Shown here: one piece after another, positions 1-13,763 of the stretch
Numbering within the stretch: the first letter of the stretch is position 1
How the letters are laid out: every line of letters begins with the position of its first letter
Assembly (NCBI RefSeq): GCF_040412425.1
Contig: NC_089781.1
Location: forward strand, 56,255,968-56,319,967
Direction: 5' to 3'
Source: Macrobrachium rosenbergii
Lineage: Eukaryota > Arthropoda > Malacostraca > Decapoda > Palaemonidae
Length of the DNA stretch: 64,000 bases
Notes under the pieces: model-generated
Seen by the model: the letters and a program-made list of their open reading frames with translations, nothing else
Databases searched by the model: none
What the model was told of the DNA's origin: nothing
Position numbers and translations under genes: made by a program

Positions 1-83
1 AATTTTTGGATTTAATAGTTGTGTAATAACCAGGTATTTGATCACTCTGTGACAATATGTATATATGCATATGTATCTGAATG

Positions 84-1398
<1,315 letters not shown>

Positions 1399-1878
1399 GT
1401 AACCCTGGTTCTCAAATTTTGTGGTATCGTTACCCACGCCCCGGGGCAGTGGTGTGAAAGATCACCATTACCCCTACCCCATTCCTCTTCAGTTATGTGA
1501 AGTTATAGTATAAAGGAAAGAAAAATATTGGAATGTTTCATTTCTAATCTAATGCATTTTATATGTGAGAAACGAACCTATTTACTTTTACTCAAGTCTT
1601 CAGAAATGAAGAATTGAGATTTCAGACATTATTCCTTTGACAAAAAATGTTGGGGTATAACTTGCACAATTTTGATCAAAATTAATCTGTTTACTTTTGT
1701 ATTATGTATCAATTAATTGATTTATTTATACATTTGTTTATTATTATTATTGTTTATAAATCTATGAATTTTACTCCAAAGAACTGTAACTTTTAGAAAG
1801 TGCCTCGTTACCTCCCAGAAACGGCTTCATTACTTCCACGGGGGTAATTACCCCCACTTTGAGAACCACCGCTCTTCA
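1399..1878. mobile_element. possible hAT-like non-autonomous element
   Basis: The left end reads GGTTCTCAAA followed by a stretch ending TTACCCACG. The right end, read on the opposite strand, gives GGTTCTCAAAG followed by TTACCCCCG. GGTTCTCAAA is a common core of hAT terminal repeats. The interior of about 480 bp has no transposase frame. The outermost bases and an 8-bp target duplication are not convincing, so the limits are approximate. Confidence 0.4.
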
Positions 1879-1919
1879 GAAAGCTAGAAATGATTGAATA
1901 TAAAATAACAAACTGCCGA

Positions 1920-2245
1920 GGGTCTATTACATTTAGCCCTGCAGGGAGGTGATGCCAACAGTGCACCTCACGCTGTGCACTATAGGTATTACTTAGGGTT
2001 CTTTGCAGCGTCCCTTTGGCCCCTAGCTACAATCCCTTTCATTCCTTTTACTGTACTTCCGTTCGTATTCTCTCTCGTCCATCTTACTTTCCACCCTCTC
2101 CTAACAATAGTTTCATAGTGAGACTACGAGGTTTTCCTCCTGTTACACCTTTAAAACCTCCTCTACTCTCAATTTCCTTATTTCCTTTTCATCGCTGAAT
2201 TATTTCATAGGTACCAGTGTTTGGCCTTGGCCTAAATTTTATAAG
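1920..2245 (+). repeat. decapod SINE-like family, copy 1
   Basis: Begins near AGCCCTGCAGGGAGGTGATG, has the block with GTGCACCTCACGCTGTGCAC and TTCTTTGCAGCGTCCCTTTG, then a C/T-rich body, and ends near TTGGCCTTGGCCTAAATTTT. The same order is seen at 55856-56185 and, inverted, at 61430-61727. I remember this family as widespread in decapod sequence; its class (SINE or other) is inferred. Confidence 0.7.
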
Positions 2246-2305
2246 TCAGTTAGTATTACATTAAAAATGTGTGTTTTAAAGACATTGTTATGCCTAATTA
2301 TTCAA

Positions 2306-2446
<141 letters not shown>

Positions 2447-2518
2447 AATATTTACTCATAGTACATGTAAATATGTCTCTGGAAATTAACTAGTTTTTAA
2501 ACTGGAAAGATAACTCAC

Positions 2519-2615
2519 GTTCTGACGTCTTGTTATGTCACTGCGGCAGAGTCGATTTTCTCCATTGTTGATTTTCACGGTAACAGTGCCCTTCACTGGT
2601 TGACCAAAAGTGTAT
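2519..2615 (-). CDS. A2M family gene, exon 5 in window (end of MG3/start of MG4)
   Basis: On the minus strand this exon follows the acceptor CTACAG and ends at the donor GTGAGT. It is 97 bp: one base completing the Thr codon left by the 18416-18573 exon, then 32 codons starting YTFGQPVKGTVTVKI and ending RRQN, phase 0. The reading VCA-T-YTFGQPVKG across the junction matches the VCxxYTYGKPVPG signature of vertebrate alpha-2-macroglobulin at the MG3-MG4 border. The intron before it is 15800 bp and holds the 67-bp satellite and a DNA transposon. Downstream exons (rest of MG4, bait region, thioester domain, receptor-binding domain) must lie left of the window. Confidence 0.88.
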
Positions 2616-2619
2616 CTGT

Positions 2620-4930
2620 AGACATAAAAATGCAATGTTTGAGGAAATAGATAGGTGGGCAATTGTCAGATCTGTTAAAGGGAAATGATAATTATCATAA
2701 CAGTTCCTTGCAAATATTTCTGGTGATTACTATTATTATATTTTATCTGTACGTCCAATACAAACCTCATATACTGATATTAATTCCATAAATAATCAGT
2801 AAATGAATGCTGCCCAGTCTGGCAACAATAATTCTCGAGTTTTTATTATTTTCTGCGTAAAAATATGTGACTTCTCATTAGTAGTACCAAGTAAAAGTAA
2901 GAAAATGAAACTCGTATTGTCAACGATTTTCGTTTAGAAGCAAAAGAAAAGGTAAAATTATCGATGATCTTCACTTGTGAATTACCAAAGGGAAAAGCCA
3001 GGGATGGCCAGTGTGTTGAGGGGTGGGGGGGGGGGCAGTTAGCGCCCCCCCTTAATGTTGAATTTGGGTTGGTAAAAAATGGACAGTATTTGTTATTTAA
3101 AACTGTATATAAAATTTTCACTCTAATGAATCCTCATATTGTTTATTCATCTCTCTGAAATTAACTCTTTGCTTTGTTTTTTCTTCCCCTTCCACTTCGC
3201 CGGTTTTTTCTTTTTTTCAGATTAATAATCTATAATCTTTATTTTCTTTACATTATAAAATACTCTTTGGGAAAAATATTGTTGTCGTGTAAAAAATAAA
3301 AAAAATAACCATAAACAATTTGGCTTGTATATATGACATTGTCTATAGGATATATATTGTATCTAGTTCAAATTGGTCAAAATGACGAAGCTGGTCAAAA
3401 TTTTCTCTACCTCCCCTCATTTACAGTAGATGGTGCTCAAGCCATCCCTGGGGAAAGCACATTCACCTTACACACCCAGCTCATGCAACCAGGTGTCTAA
3501 GGTCATTTCTCTCATGATGCCTCCAGTGTGAAGGAACTCAAGAGATACTTATCTTCATAATTCATTTGACTACTCAAAAGAATGATCAAAACCAGGGGGG
3601 AGCGATAGGCTATGTCTTGGTGGATGTTGCTGAAAATGATGAATCTCCCTCCTATCAATGTTTCTTAGTGCAGAAGATGCAAACAAGAAAAACGGGCAAG
3701 ACAATGAATAGATAGAGTCCATCCCCGGGTAGGAGCAAAGCCGGTCTTGAAGAATGGAAGATATGAGTCAGAAAACAGAGAAGGATCAGGGAGGGACAGA
3801 AGAATAAAAGTCTGGTCAAAGGGAGAGGAAATGAGTCACAACACCATACTATCAGAAAACTATTGAGAGCCATAGAATGATTATCGGAAGTGACATCTTG
3901 GCGGATGTTACGAGGCTGACTGAAAGTAAGGGTGGTCCTAGACGATCAAATTTATATGGAAATTCTCAGCAATGCACCAAAACTTGATCATCTAGGGTGC
4001 TTTGCATACAATACTCTTACAAATTATTACGTCAAAAAGTTGGTTGTCTAGGGTCACCCTCAGCGCCTTGGAACAGTGGCTGTTTGAATCTGTGTTAAAG
4101 TGAGGGGATGATGAGCTTTTGGCAGAGAACTGTGACAGGACTAGAGGCAGGGTCATTGACCTCTTGAATTGGTCTGGAGTCAGTTCTTTCAAAAAACGAA
4201 GCACCTCAAATATGCGGATGTTGGTATATGAGAAAATTAAACCTGTCTTATGCCAGTGTTAAACGAGGGGGCTTCGTCTTACGTGTACTGCTTATTTAGC
4301 ATGAGGGTCATGAACTCGGGCCTCCTGATGAATATGTATCAGCCTCGTTAATAAAGGGCGAATTATTTGCCGAAGAGCATAAGCCATTCATTGTTATAGT
4401 TAGGGGCGGGTGAAAGGGGGCCAAGTGTAATTTTCGGAACTGACGTGTATCTTTTACTGGGATTAGTGGTGGTTCTACACCTGGATTGGTGTTTCAGAGC
4501 TTTATGTAAACAGAAGAAACTTAAAAGTGCAATAAAACAATGTCATAAAAAAAGTTAGGCGAAAACTCCAACATATATACATGAAGTTTAGCTTATTGCT
4601 GTCATATTTTCAACATTTACATTTATCAAAAATAGAATTGGTTTTTCAATAAAAGATATATAGACATAAAAAAGTGTAGAATTTTTCATGGAGACCCGAT
4701 TAAAAAGTATGATCTTACAATGTTCCTTTAAGAGTTAATTAATTCTTCACAGCCGAACTCTTTTTCAAAATTCTGGGTACGTCAACATTAAATGTAGTTT
4801 AGCAGGATTATTACGTCTAATAGTGTGCAAATGGTCTTGACATGTTCATACAGTTTAGCAAGAACTGCACGAAATTGGAAAAGTATGAAATTTGGAAGAA
4901 AAGTTTTGCTAAAAATATAATTGGTTGCTT
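2620..4930. other. intronic sequence, no gene seen
   Basis: Inside the 15.8-kb A2M intron. It contains a G/C-run patch near 3018-3052, mixed AT-rich sequence, and two loosely similar patches reading TTGGTGGATGTT and TTGGCGGATGTT (about 3619 and 3898). Short open frames here show no recognisable domain. Confidence 0.5.
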
Positions 4931-5021
4931 ACCAATTATGAAAATATTGGGTCAGTGTTGGAAGCCAAGGTGGCGGCCAAGAGGAAACAGCTTGCATGCC
5001 ACTTGTGAAAACGGTGGGTAC
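4931..5021. repeat. detached copy of the 67-bp satellite unit
   Basis: About 1.35 units (ending near GAAAACGGTGGG) closely match the main array consensus, including GGAAGCCAAGGTGGCGGCCA. It lies about 1.1 kb left of the array, with unrelated sequence between. Confidence 0.93.
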
Positions 5022-6110
5022 GTTGTAATGATGGAAATCCTTCTTTTGAATTAATGACAATACCCTTCATAATTGGTGGACTGGAAAAACGAATTGGTTT
5101 TCATCTTATCAATAAATTGAATTAACCACTCGAAATTGAGATTGTCTATGATCGAGTGTGCATACGTAAGTGCGTAAGTTCAACCAAATGCGTAGTTGCC
5201 CAAGCTCAACTCGCACTGTTCAAGACGTGTTTGGCGACTTGAGAGGGGAAAGGGATGTAGCTCCCCTTATTTTCCATTTCAAATGCCATATTTCTCCCTT
5301 GTAAAAGGTATGCACATATCTTAGTTTATATTGTACATGTTGCCATAACACTTAATAGTGTTCTTGTGTATCTTTGCCTTAATGTAACAGCAAATTACCG
5401 AGAGTTGTTATGGTAATGTTACGTAAGTTGCACCATGATGAGCTTGCATGTGGTTGCAGTACCACCAACTGTAGGCTAAGATGTGCGATATTCTTCCATA
5501 ATTTTATGAATATATATCAATTCTTGACTCCAATTCCACCTCTTATGCATGAAAAGCCAGGCTAACTGTGTAATGTAACAGTTAAGTTAGGCATGAGTAC
5601 AGCATAGCCTAGGCTAAGGACTGCATGCTCTTTGGCACAAGATGGCTGTCCTAAATGAACTTTTTGTATTACAGGGAACCAGTCTAGGGCATTCGTATTA
5701 CAGGGACCAGTATAGGGTACTTGTATAAGAACCAGTATAAGTACCTATTTAAGAACCAGTTCTAAAAGTTATGGAAGGAACATTAGGAATAAGTTGTTTA
5801 CACCATGTAACCTACTAAGAAGCATTAAACAACCCGCGGGAGTCGGCGTTTTCCTCAACCGCAACTACAAAATGAAGATTCGTCCGTCTATGACGTCAAG
5901 TACCAGTCCAAGCTAAGAGTAGTCCGGGGTTTATTAATGTAGGCCGGTGTGTTACACTTGTTTAGCCTATGCCCAGGATTGAGTTGTTATGTATAGGCTA
6001 GTCTGAGTTAATTGCCCTAAAATGAATGGTAGCCTCCAAATGTAAGCCAGGACAATTGACATATCAAGCCACGAGTAGTATAAACAAATATTACATATGG
6101 TGAAACAAAT
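5022..6110. other. intronic sequence between detached unit and satellite array
   Basis: No gene recognised. At about 5670-5770 there are four diverged copies of a 25-29-bp unit built on TACAGGGACCAGTATAG. The rest is ordinary AT-rich sequence. Confidence 0.5.
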
Positions 6111-9100
6111 ATGACAACGTGATGGAAGACAAGTTGGGGCCAAGAGAAAAGAGCTTGCATGCCAGTTGTGAAAATAGTGGGTCAGTGTTGGAAGCCAAGG
6201 TGGCGGCCAAGAGAAAAGAGCTGCATCCCAGTTGTGAAAATAGTGGGTCGGTATAGGAAGCCAAGGTGGCAGCCAAGAGAAAAGAGCTTGCATGTCAGTT
6301 GTGAAAATAGTGAGTCGGTGTTGGAAGCCAAGGTAGCAGCCAAAAGAAAAGAGCTTGCATGTCATTTGTGAAAATTGTGGGTTGGTGGTGGAAGCCAAGG
6401 TGGCGGCCAAGAGAAAAGAGCTTGCATGGCAGTTCTGAAAATAGTGGGTCAGTGTTGGAAGCCAAGGTGGCAGTCAAGAAAAAAGAGCTTGCATGCCAGT
6501 TGTGGAAATAGTGGGTTAGTGTTGGAAGACAAGTTGACAGCCAGGAGAAAATAGCTTGCATGTCACTTATGAAAATAGTGGTTCAGTTTTGGAAACAAAG
6601 TTGGAGGCCAAGAGAAAAGAGCTTGCATGCCAGTTGTGAAAATAGTGGGTCAGTGTTGGAAGCCAAGTTGGCAGCCAAGAAAAAAGAGCTTGCATGCCAG
6701 TTGGTGAAAATAATGAGTCAGTCTTGGAAGCCAAGTTGGTGGCCAAGAGAAAAGAGCTTGCATGCCAGTTGTGAAAATATTGGGTCGGTGTTTGAAGCCA
6801 AGATGGCGGCCAAGAGAAAAGAGCTTACATGCCAGTTGTGAAAATAGTGGGTCAGTGTTGGAAGCCAAGGTGGGAGACAAGAGAAAATAGCTTGCATGCC
6901 AGTTGTGAAAATAGTGGGTCAGTGTTGGAAGCCAAGGTGGGAGACAAGAGAAAATAGCTTGCATGCCAGTTGTGAAAATAGTGGGTCAGTGTTGGAAGCC
7001 AAGGTGGGAGACAAGAGAAAATAGCTTGCATGCCAGTTGTGAAAATAGTGGGTCGGTGTTGGAAGAAAAGGTGTCAGCCAAGAGAAATAAACTTGCATGC
7101 CAGTTGTAAAAATAGTGGGCCAGTGTTAGAAGCCAAGGTGGTGGCCAAGAGAAAAGAGCTTGCATGCCAGTTGTGAAATTAATGGGTCATTGTTAGAAGC
7201 CAAGTTTGCTGCCAAAACAAAAGAGCTTGCTTGCTAGTTGTGAAAATAGTGGGTAAGTGTTGGAAGCCAACGTGGCAGCCAAGAAAAAAAGGGGTTTGTA
7301 TGCCAGTTGTGAAAGTAGTGGGTCAGTGTTGGAAGCCAAGGTGGCAACCAAGAGAAAAGAGCTTGCATGACAGTTGTGAAAATAGTGGGTTGGTGTTCGA
7401 AACAAATGTGGAGGCCAAGAGAAAAGAGCTTGCATGCCAATTGTGAAAATAATGGGTAGGTGGTGGAAGCTAAGGTGGCAGCCAAGAGAAAATAGCTTAC
7501 ATGCCAGTTGTAAAAATAGTGGATCGGTGTAGGAAGCCAAGGTGGCAGCCAAGAGAAAATAGCTTACATGCCAGTTGTAAAAATAGTGGATCGGTGTAGG
7601 AAGCCAAGGTGGTAGCCAAGAAAAAGAGCTTGCATGCCAGTTGTGAAAATATTGGTTCAGTGTTGGAAGCCATGGTGGTGGCCAAGAGAAAAGAGCTTGC
7701 ATGCCAATTGTGAAAATATTGGTTCAGTGTTGGAAGCCAAGGTGGCAGCCAAGAGAAAAGAGCTTGCATGCCAATTGTGAAAATAGTGAGTCACTGTTGG
7801 AAGCCAAGGTTGCGGCCAAGAGAAAAGAGCTTGCATGTCTGTTGTGAAAATAGTGGGTTGGTGTTGGAGGTGAAGGTGGTGGCCAAGAGAAAAGAGCTTG
7901 CATGCCAGTTTTGAAAAAGTGGGTCAGTGTTGGAAGAAAAAGTGGTGGTCAGTTGTGAAAATTGTGGATCAGTGTTGGAAGCCAAGGTGGGGCCAAGAGA
8001 AAACAGCTTGCACTCCAGTTGTGAAAATAGTGAGTCAGTGTTGGAAGCCAGGGTTGTGGGCAAGAGAATAAAGCTTGCATGCCAGTTGTGAAAATAAGGG
8101 TAAGATTTTGAAGTCAAGGTTGCGGCCAAGAGAAAAGAGCTTGCAACCCTGTTGTGAAAATAGTGGGTGAGTGTTGGAAGACAAGGTGGCGGCCAAGAGA
8201 AAAGAGCTTGCATGCCAGTTGCGAAAATTGTGGGTCAGTGATGGAAGCCAAGTTGGGGGCCAAGAGAAAAGAGCTTGCATGCCAGTTGTGAAAATAGTGG
8301 GAAAGTGTTGGAAGCCAAGTTGGTGGCCAAAAGAAAAGAGCTTGCATGCCAGTTGTGAAAATAGTGGGTAAGTGTTGGAAGCCAAGTTGGTGGCCATGAG
8401 AAAAGAGCTTGCATGCCAGTTGTGAAAATAGTGGGTCAGTGTTGGAAGCCAAGTTGATGGCCAAGAGAAAAGAGCTTGGATGCCAGTTGTGAAAATAGTG
8501 GGTCAGTGTTGGAAGCCAAGGTGGCAGCCAAGAGAAAAGAGCTTGGATGCCAGTTGTGAAAATATTGTGTCGGTGTTGGAAGCCAAGTTGGTGGCCAAGA
8601 GAAAAGAGCATGCATGTCAATTGTGAAAATAGTGGGTTGGTGTTGGAAGCGAAGGTGGCGGCCAAGAGAAAAGAGCTTGCATGCCAGTTGTGAAAATAGT
8701 GGGTTGGTGTTGGAAGCGAAGGTGGTGGCCAAGAGATAAGAGCTTGCATGCCAGTTTTGAAAAAGTGGGTCAGTGTTGGAAGAAAAAGTGGTGGCCAAAG
8801 GAAAAGAGCTTGTATGCCAGTTGTGAAAATAGGTGACCAATGTTGGAAGCCAAGGTGGGGCCAAGAGAAAACAGCTTGCACGCCAGTTGTGAAAATAGTG
8901 GGTCAGTGTTGGAAGCCAAGGTGGCGGCCAAGAGAAAAGAGCTTGCATGCCAGTTGTGAAAATAATAGGTCAGTTTTGGTGTTGGAAAGAGAAAAAGCTT
9001 GAAGGTGGTGGCCAAGAGATAAGAGCTTGCATGCCAGTTTTGAAAAAGTGGGTCAGTGTTGGAAGAAAAAGTGGTGGCCAGAGGAAAAGAGCTTGTATGC

Positions 9101-12100
9101 CAGTTGTGAAAATAGGTGACCAATGTTGGAAGCCAAGGTGGGGCCAAGAGAAAACAGCTTGCACGCCAGTTGTGAAAATAGTGGGTCAGTGTTGGAAGCC
9201 AAGGTTATGGGCAAGAGAATAGAGCTTGCATGCCAGTTGTGAAAATAGTGGGTCAGTTTTGGAAGCCAAGGTGGCGGCCAAGAGAAAAGAGCTTGCATGC
9301 TGGTTGTAAAAATAGTGGGTCAGTGTTGGAAGCTAAGGTGGCGGCGAAGAGAAAAGAGCTTGCATGCCAGTTATGAAAATAGTGGGTCAGTTTTGGAAGC
9401 CAAGGTGGTGGCCAAGAGAGAAGATCTTGCATGCCAGTTATGAAAATAAGGGTAAGATTTGGAAGCCAAGGTTGCGGCCAAGAGAAAAGAACTTGCATCC
9501 CTGTTGTGAACATAGTGGGTCAGTGTTGGAAGACAAGGTGGCGGCCAAGAGAAAAGAGCTTGCATGCCAGTTGTGAATATAGTGGGTCAGTGTTGGAAGC
9601 CAAGGTGGCAGCCAAGAAAAAAGAGCTTGCATGCCAGTTGTGAAAATAGTGGGTAAGTGTTGGAAGCCAAGTTGGTGGCCAAGAGAAAAGAGCTTGCATA
9701 CCAGTTGTCAAAATAGTGGGTAAGTGTTGAAAGCCAAGTTGGTGTCCAAGAGAAAAGAGCTTGCATGCCAGTTGTGAAAATAGTGGGTCAGTGTTGGGAG
9801 CCAAGGTGGCAGCCAAGAGAAAAGAGCTCGGATGCCAGTTGTGAAATTATTGTGTTGGTGTTGGAAGCCAAGGTGGAGGCCAAGAGAAAAGAGCATACAT
9901 GTCAATTGTGAAAATAGTCAGTTGGTTTTGGAAGCCAAGGTTGCGGCAAAGACAAAAGACCTTGCACGCCAGTTGTGAAAATATTGGGTCATGTTTGCAG
10001 CCAAGGTGGAGGCCAAGAGAAAAGATCTTGCATTCAAGTTGTGAAAATAGTGGATCGGTGTTGGAAGCCAGGGTGGTGGCCAAGAGGAAAGAGCTTGCAA
10101 GCCAGTTGTGAAAATTTTAGGTCGGTGTTGGAAGCCAATGTGGTGGCCAAGAGAAAAGAGCTTGCATGCCAGTTGTGAAAATAGTGGGTAGGCGTTGGAA
10201 GCCAAGGTGGTGGTCAAGAAGAAAGAGCTTGCATGCCAGTTGTGAAAATAGTGGGTCAGTTTTGGAAGCCAAGTTGGTGGCCAAGAGGGAAGAGCTTGTA
10301 TGCCAGTTGTGAAAATAGTGGGACAGTGTCGGAAGCCAAGGTGGTGGCCAAGAGAAAAGAGCATGAATGTCACTTGTGAAAAAATTGTGTCGGTGTTGGA
10401 AGCCAATTTCGTGGGCAGTAGAAAAGAGCTTGCATGCCAGTTGTGAAAGTATTGGGTCGGTGTTGGAAGCCAAGGTGGTGGCCAAGAGAAAAGAGCTTGC
10501 ATGCCAGTTGTGAAAATAGTGGGTCGGTGTTGGAACCCGAGGTGTGGGCGAAGAGAACAGAGCTTACATGCCACTTGTGAAAATAGTGGGTCGCTGTTGG
10601 AAGCTAAGGTGGTGACCAAGAGAAAAGAGCTTGCATGCCAGTTGTGAAAATAGTGTGTCAGTGTTCGAAGCCAAGGTGGCAATGCAGAGAAAAGAGCTTG
10701 CATGCCATTTGTGAAAATAGTGGGTCAGTGTTGGAATCCAGTGTGGGGGCCAAGAAAAAAGAACTTGCATGCTAATTATGAAAATAGTGAGTCAGTGTTG
10801 GAAGCCAACGTGCTGGAAAAGAGAAAAGAGCTTGCATGCCAGTTGCAAAAATAGTGGGTAGGTGTTGGAAGACAATGTGGCAGCCAAGAGAAAAGAGCGT
10901 GCATGCCAGTTGTGAAAATAGTGGGTCATTGTTGGAAGCCAAGGAGGCGGCCAACAGAAAATAGCTTGCTTGCCAGTTGTGAAAGTAGTGGGTCAGTGTT
11001 GGAAGCGAAGGTGGAGGCCAAGAGAAAAGAGCTTGCATGCCAGTTGTGAAAATAGTGGGTTGGTGTTTGAAGCCTGGATGGGGACTAAGGGAAAAGACCT
11101 TGCATGCCAGTTGTGAAAATAGTGGGTCGGTGTTGGAAGCCAAGGTGGCGGCCAAAAGAAAAGAGCTTGCATGCCAGTTGTGAAAATAGTGGGTCAGTGT
11201 TGGAAGCGAAGGTGGAGGCCAAGAGAAAAGAGCTTGCATACCAGTTATGAAAACAGTGGGTCAGTGTTGGAAGCGAAGGTGGCGGCCAAGAGAAAAGAGC
11301 TTGCATGCCAGTTGTGAAAATAGTGGGTTGGTGTTTGAAGCCTGGATGGGGACTAAGGGAAAAGACCTTGCATGCCAGTTGTGAAAATAGTGGGTCGGTG
11401 TTGGAAGCCAAGGTGGCGGCCAAAAGAAAAGAGCTTGCACGCCAGTTGTGAAAATAGTGGGTCAGTGTTGGAAGCGAAGGTGGAGGCCAAGAGAAAAGAG
11501 CTTGCATGCCAGTTGTGAAAATAGTGGGTCAGTGTTGGAAGCGAAGGTGGAGGCCAAGAGAAAAGAGCTTGCATGCCAGTTGTGAAAATAGTGGGTCAGT
11601 GTTGGAAGCCAAGGTGGCGGCCAAGAGAAAAGAGCTTGCATGCCAGTTGTGAAAATATTGGGTCGGTGTTGGAAGCCAAGGTGGCGGCCAAGAGAAAAGA
11701 GCTTGCATGCCAGTTGTGAAAATAGTGGGTCGGTGTTGGAAGCCAAGGTGGCGGCCAAGAGAAAAGAGCTTGCATGCCAGTTGTGAAAATAGTGGGTTGG
11801 TGTTGGAAGCGAAGGTGGCGGCCAAGAGAAATGAGCTTGCATGCCAGTTGTGAAAACAGTGGGTCAGTGTTGGAAGCCAAGGTGGCTGACAAGAGAAAAG
11901 AGCTTGCATGCTAGTTGAGAAAATATTGTGACGGTGTTGGAAGCCAAGGTGGGTTCAAGAGAAAAGAGCTTGCATGCCAGTTGTGAAAACAGTGGGTCGG
12001 TGTTGGAAGCCAAGGTGGGTGCCAAAAGAAAAGAGCTTTCATGCCAGTTGTGAAAATAGTGGTGTTGGTGTTGGAAGCCAAGGTGGCGGCCAAGAGAAAA

Positions 12101-13106
12101 ATGTTTGCATGCCAGTTGTGAAAATAGTGGGTCAGTGTTGGAAGCCAAGTTGGCTGCCAAGAGAAAAGAGCTTGCATGCTAGTTGAGAAAATATTGTGTT
12201 GGTGTTGGAAGCCAAGATGGGGTCAAGAGAAAAGAGCTTGCATACCAGTTGTGAAAATAGTGGGTAGGTGTTGGAAGCCAAGTTGGGGGTTAAGGGAAAA
12301 GGGCTTGCATGCCAGTTGTGAAAGTATTGGGTCAGCATTAGAAGCGAGGGTGGTGGCCAAGAGGAAAGAGCTTGCATGCCAGTTGTGAAAATAGTGGGTC
12401 GGTGTTGGAAGCCAAGGTGGCTGCCAAGAGAAAAGAGCTTGCATGCCAGTTGAGAAAATATTGTGTCGGTGTTGGAAGCCAAGTTGGGGACTAAGGGAAA
12501 AGGGCTTGCATGCCAGTTGTGAAAATATTGGGTCAGTGTTAGAAGCCAAGGTGGTGACCAAGAGGAAAGAGCTTGCATACCAGTTGTGAAAATAATGGGT
12601 CGGTGTTGGAAGCAAAGGTAGGGTCAGTATAAAAGAGCTTTCATGCTAGTTGTGAAAATAGTGGGTCGGTGTTGGAAGCCAAGTTGGTGGCTAAGGGAAA
12701 AGAGCTTGCATCCCAGTTGTGAAAACAGTGGGTCGGTGTTGGAAGCCAAGGTGGCGGCCAAGAGAAAAGTGCTAGCATGCCAGTTGTGAAAATATTGGGT
12801 TGGTGTTGGAAGCCAAGATGGCAGCCAAGAGAAGAGGCTTTGCATGCTAGGTGTGAAAATAGTGGGTCAGTGTTGGAAGCCAATGTGGTGGCCAAGAGAA
12901 AAGACTTTGCATGCCAGTTGTGAAAATAGTGGGTCAGTGTTGGAAGCAAAGGTGGGGGCCAAGAGAAAAGAGCTTGCATGCTAGTCGTGCTAATAGTTGG
13001 TCAGTGTTGGAAGCCAAGGTGGCAGCCAAGAGAAAAGACCTTGCATGCTAGTCGTGGAAATAGTGGGTCAACGTTGGAAGCCAAGGTGTTGGACAAGAGA
13101 AAAGAT
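6111..13106. repeat. 67-bp tandem satellite, about 104 copies
   Basis: A head-to-tail array with unit length 67 bp. Key segments are GCCAGTTGTGAAAATAGTGG, TGTTGGAAGCCAAGGTGGC and GAGAAAAGAGCTTGCAT. Most units differ by a few substitutions; a few are shortened (for example near 7935-7960). Variant units recur at 268-bp (4 x 67) spacing, so there is higher-order structure. All long open frames over the array (up to 255 codons on the minus strand) come from the repeat: 67 is not a multiple of three, so a frame cycles through all three registers and the peptide repeats every 67 residues. It lies inside an A2M intron and there is no sign that it is coding. Confidence 0.97.
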
Positions 13107-13763
13107 GAATATCTTTAGTTGGTGACGTCACCCTTCGATGATGGCGTGAGAGTTCTGTTTGGATGGTTTTTTTTTTGCTTAGTCAGCATTTGACTTTTCC
13201 ACCATGGCGGTAGGGCACTGACCATAGGCACGACAGCAATTATTCTTGTATATTAATCGAGATGATTAGGCACAAAAATAGATTCTTCAGTTATTGTAAA
13301 AGTGCTTTCCAAAAACTATAAAATGAAAAAGAAGCAGCTCATGTACTACCTTAGAGCAAAGATAAAAGGAAAGTCCATGCTACAACATTCATTCCTGGAA
13401 ATTTGAAATGAGTAAGAGGTGACTAGAATTAGGAGCTACTCAGAGTTAAAAGGCGATGAGTTTAGCCAAATGAAAGCACCAGAGCACACAATCCCTGCAT
13501 GTAGGATTACCATCCATATCCTATGATCGTTCTTACAAAACAATGTGTTGGCAATAATCATCAGATAACATTACTAAAGTTTTCCATCATCTGAAAATAA
13601 TTTGCTTACACTGCAAGCATAATTGAAGATTTTATAACTAATATCGTGGGTTTCAGCAATTCTAAGTTTTCAGCGAAATTCGCCCTCCTTTCAAAATGAA
13701 TGAAATTCGTGTCATTTTGGACGACTGTATGAACATTTTTGAACTAGCAAGGCGCGAATGTAA
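13107..13763. other. intronic sequence, no gene seen
   Basis: Unique-looking AT-rich sequence between the end of the satellite array and the left terminal repeat of the next element. Confidence 0.5.

Noticed and set aside
3007..3060. Second copy of the hAT MITE (CAGGGATGG and G/C runs)
   Set aside because: Only one weak end and base-run similarity; no inverted end or target duplication found.
8068..8085. AAGCTTGCATGCC identical to a cloning-vector polylinker stretch
   Set aside because: It is part of the satellite unit and recurs in related form about 100 times; no vector sequence follows.
7193..11909. Many minus-strand open frames of 60-261 codons rich in FHNWHASSF and SWPPPWLP motifs
   Set aside because: They follow the 67-bp satellite exactly, switch registers every unit and have a 67-residue peptide period; no start context or splice structure supports translation.
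6111..13106. CRISPR-like regular repeats
   Set aside because: The whole unit repeats without unique spacers, in a eukaryotic intron.
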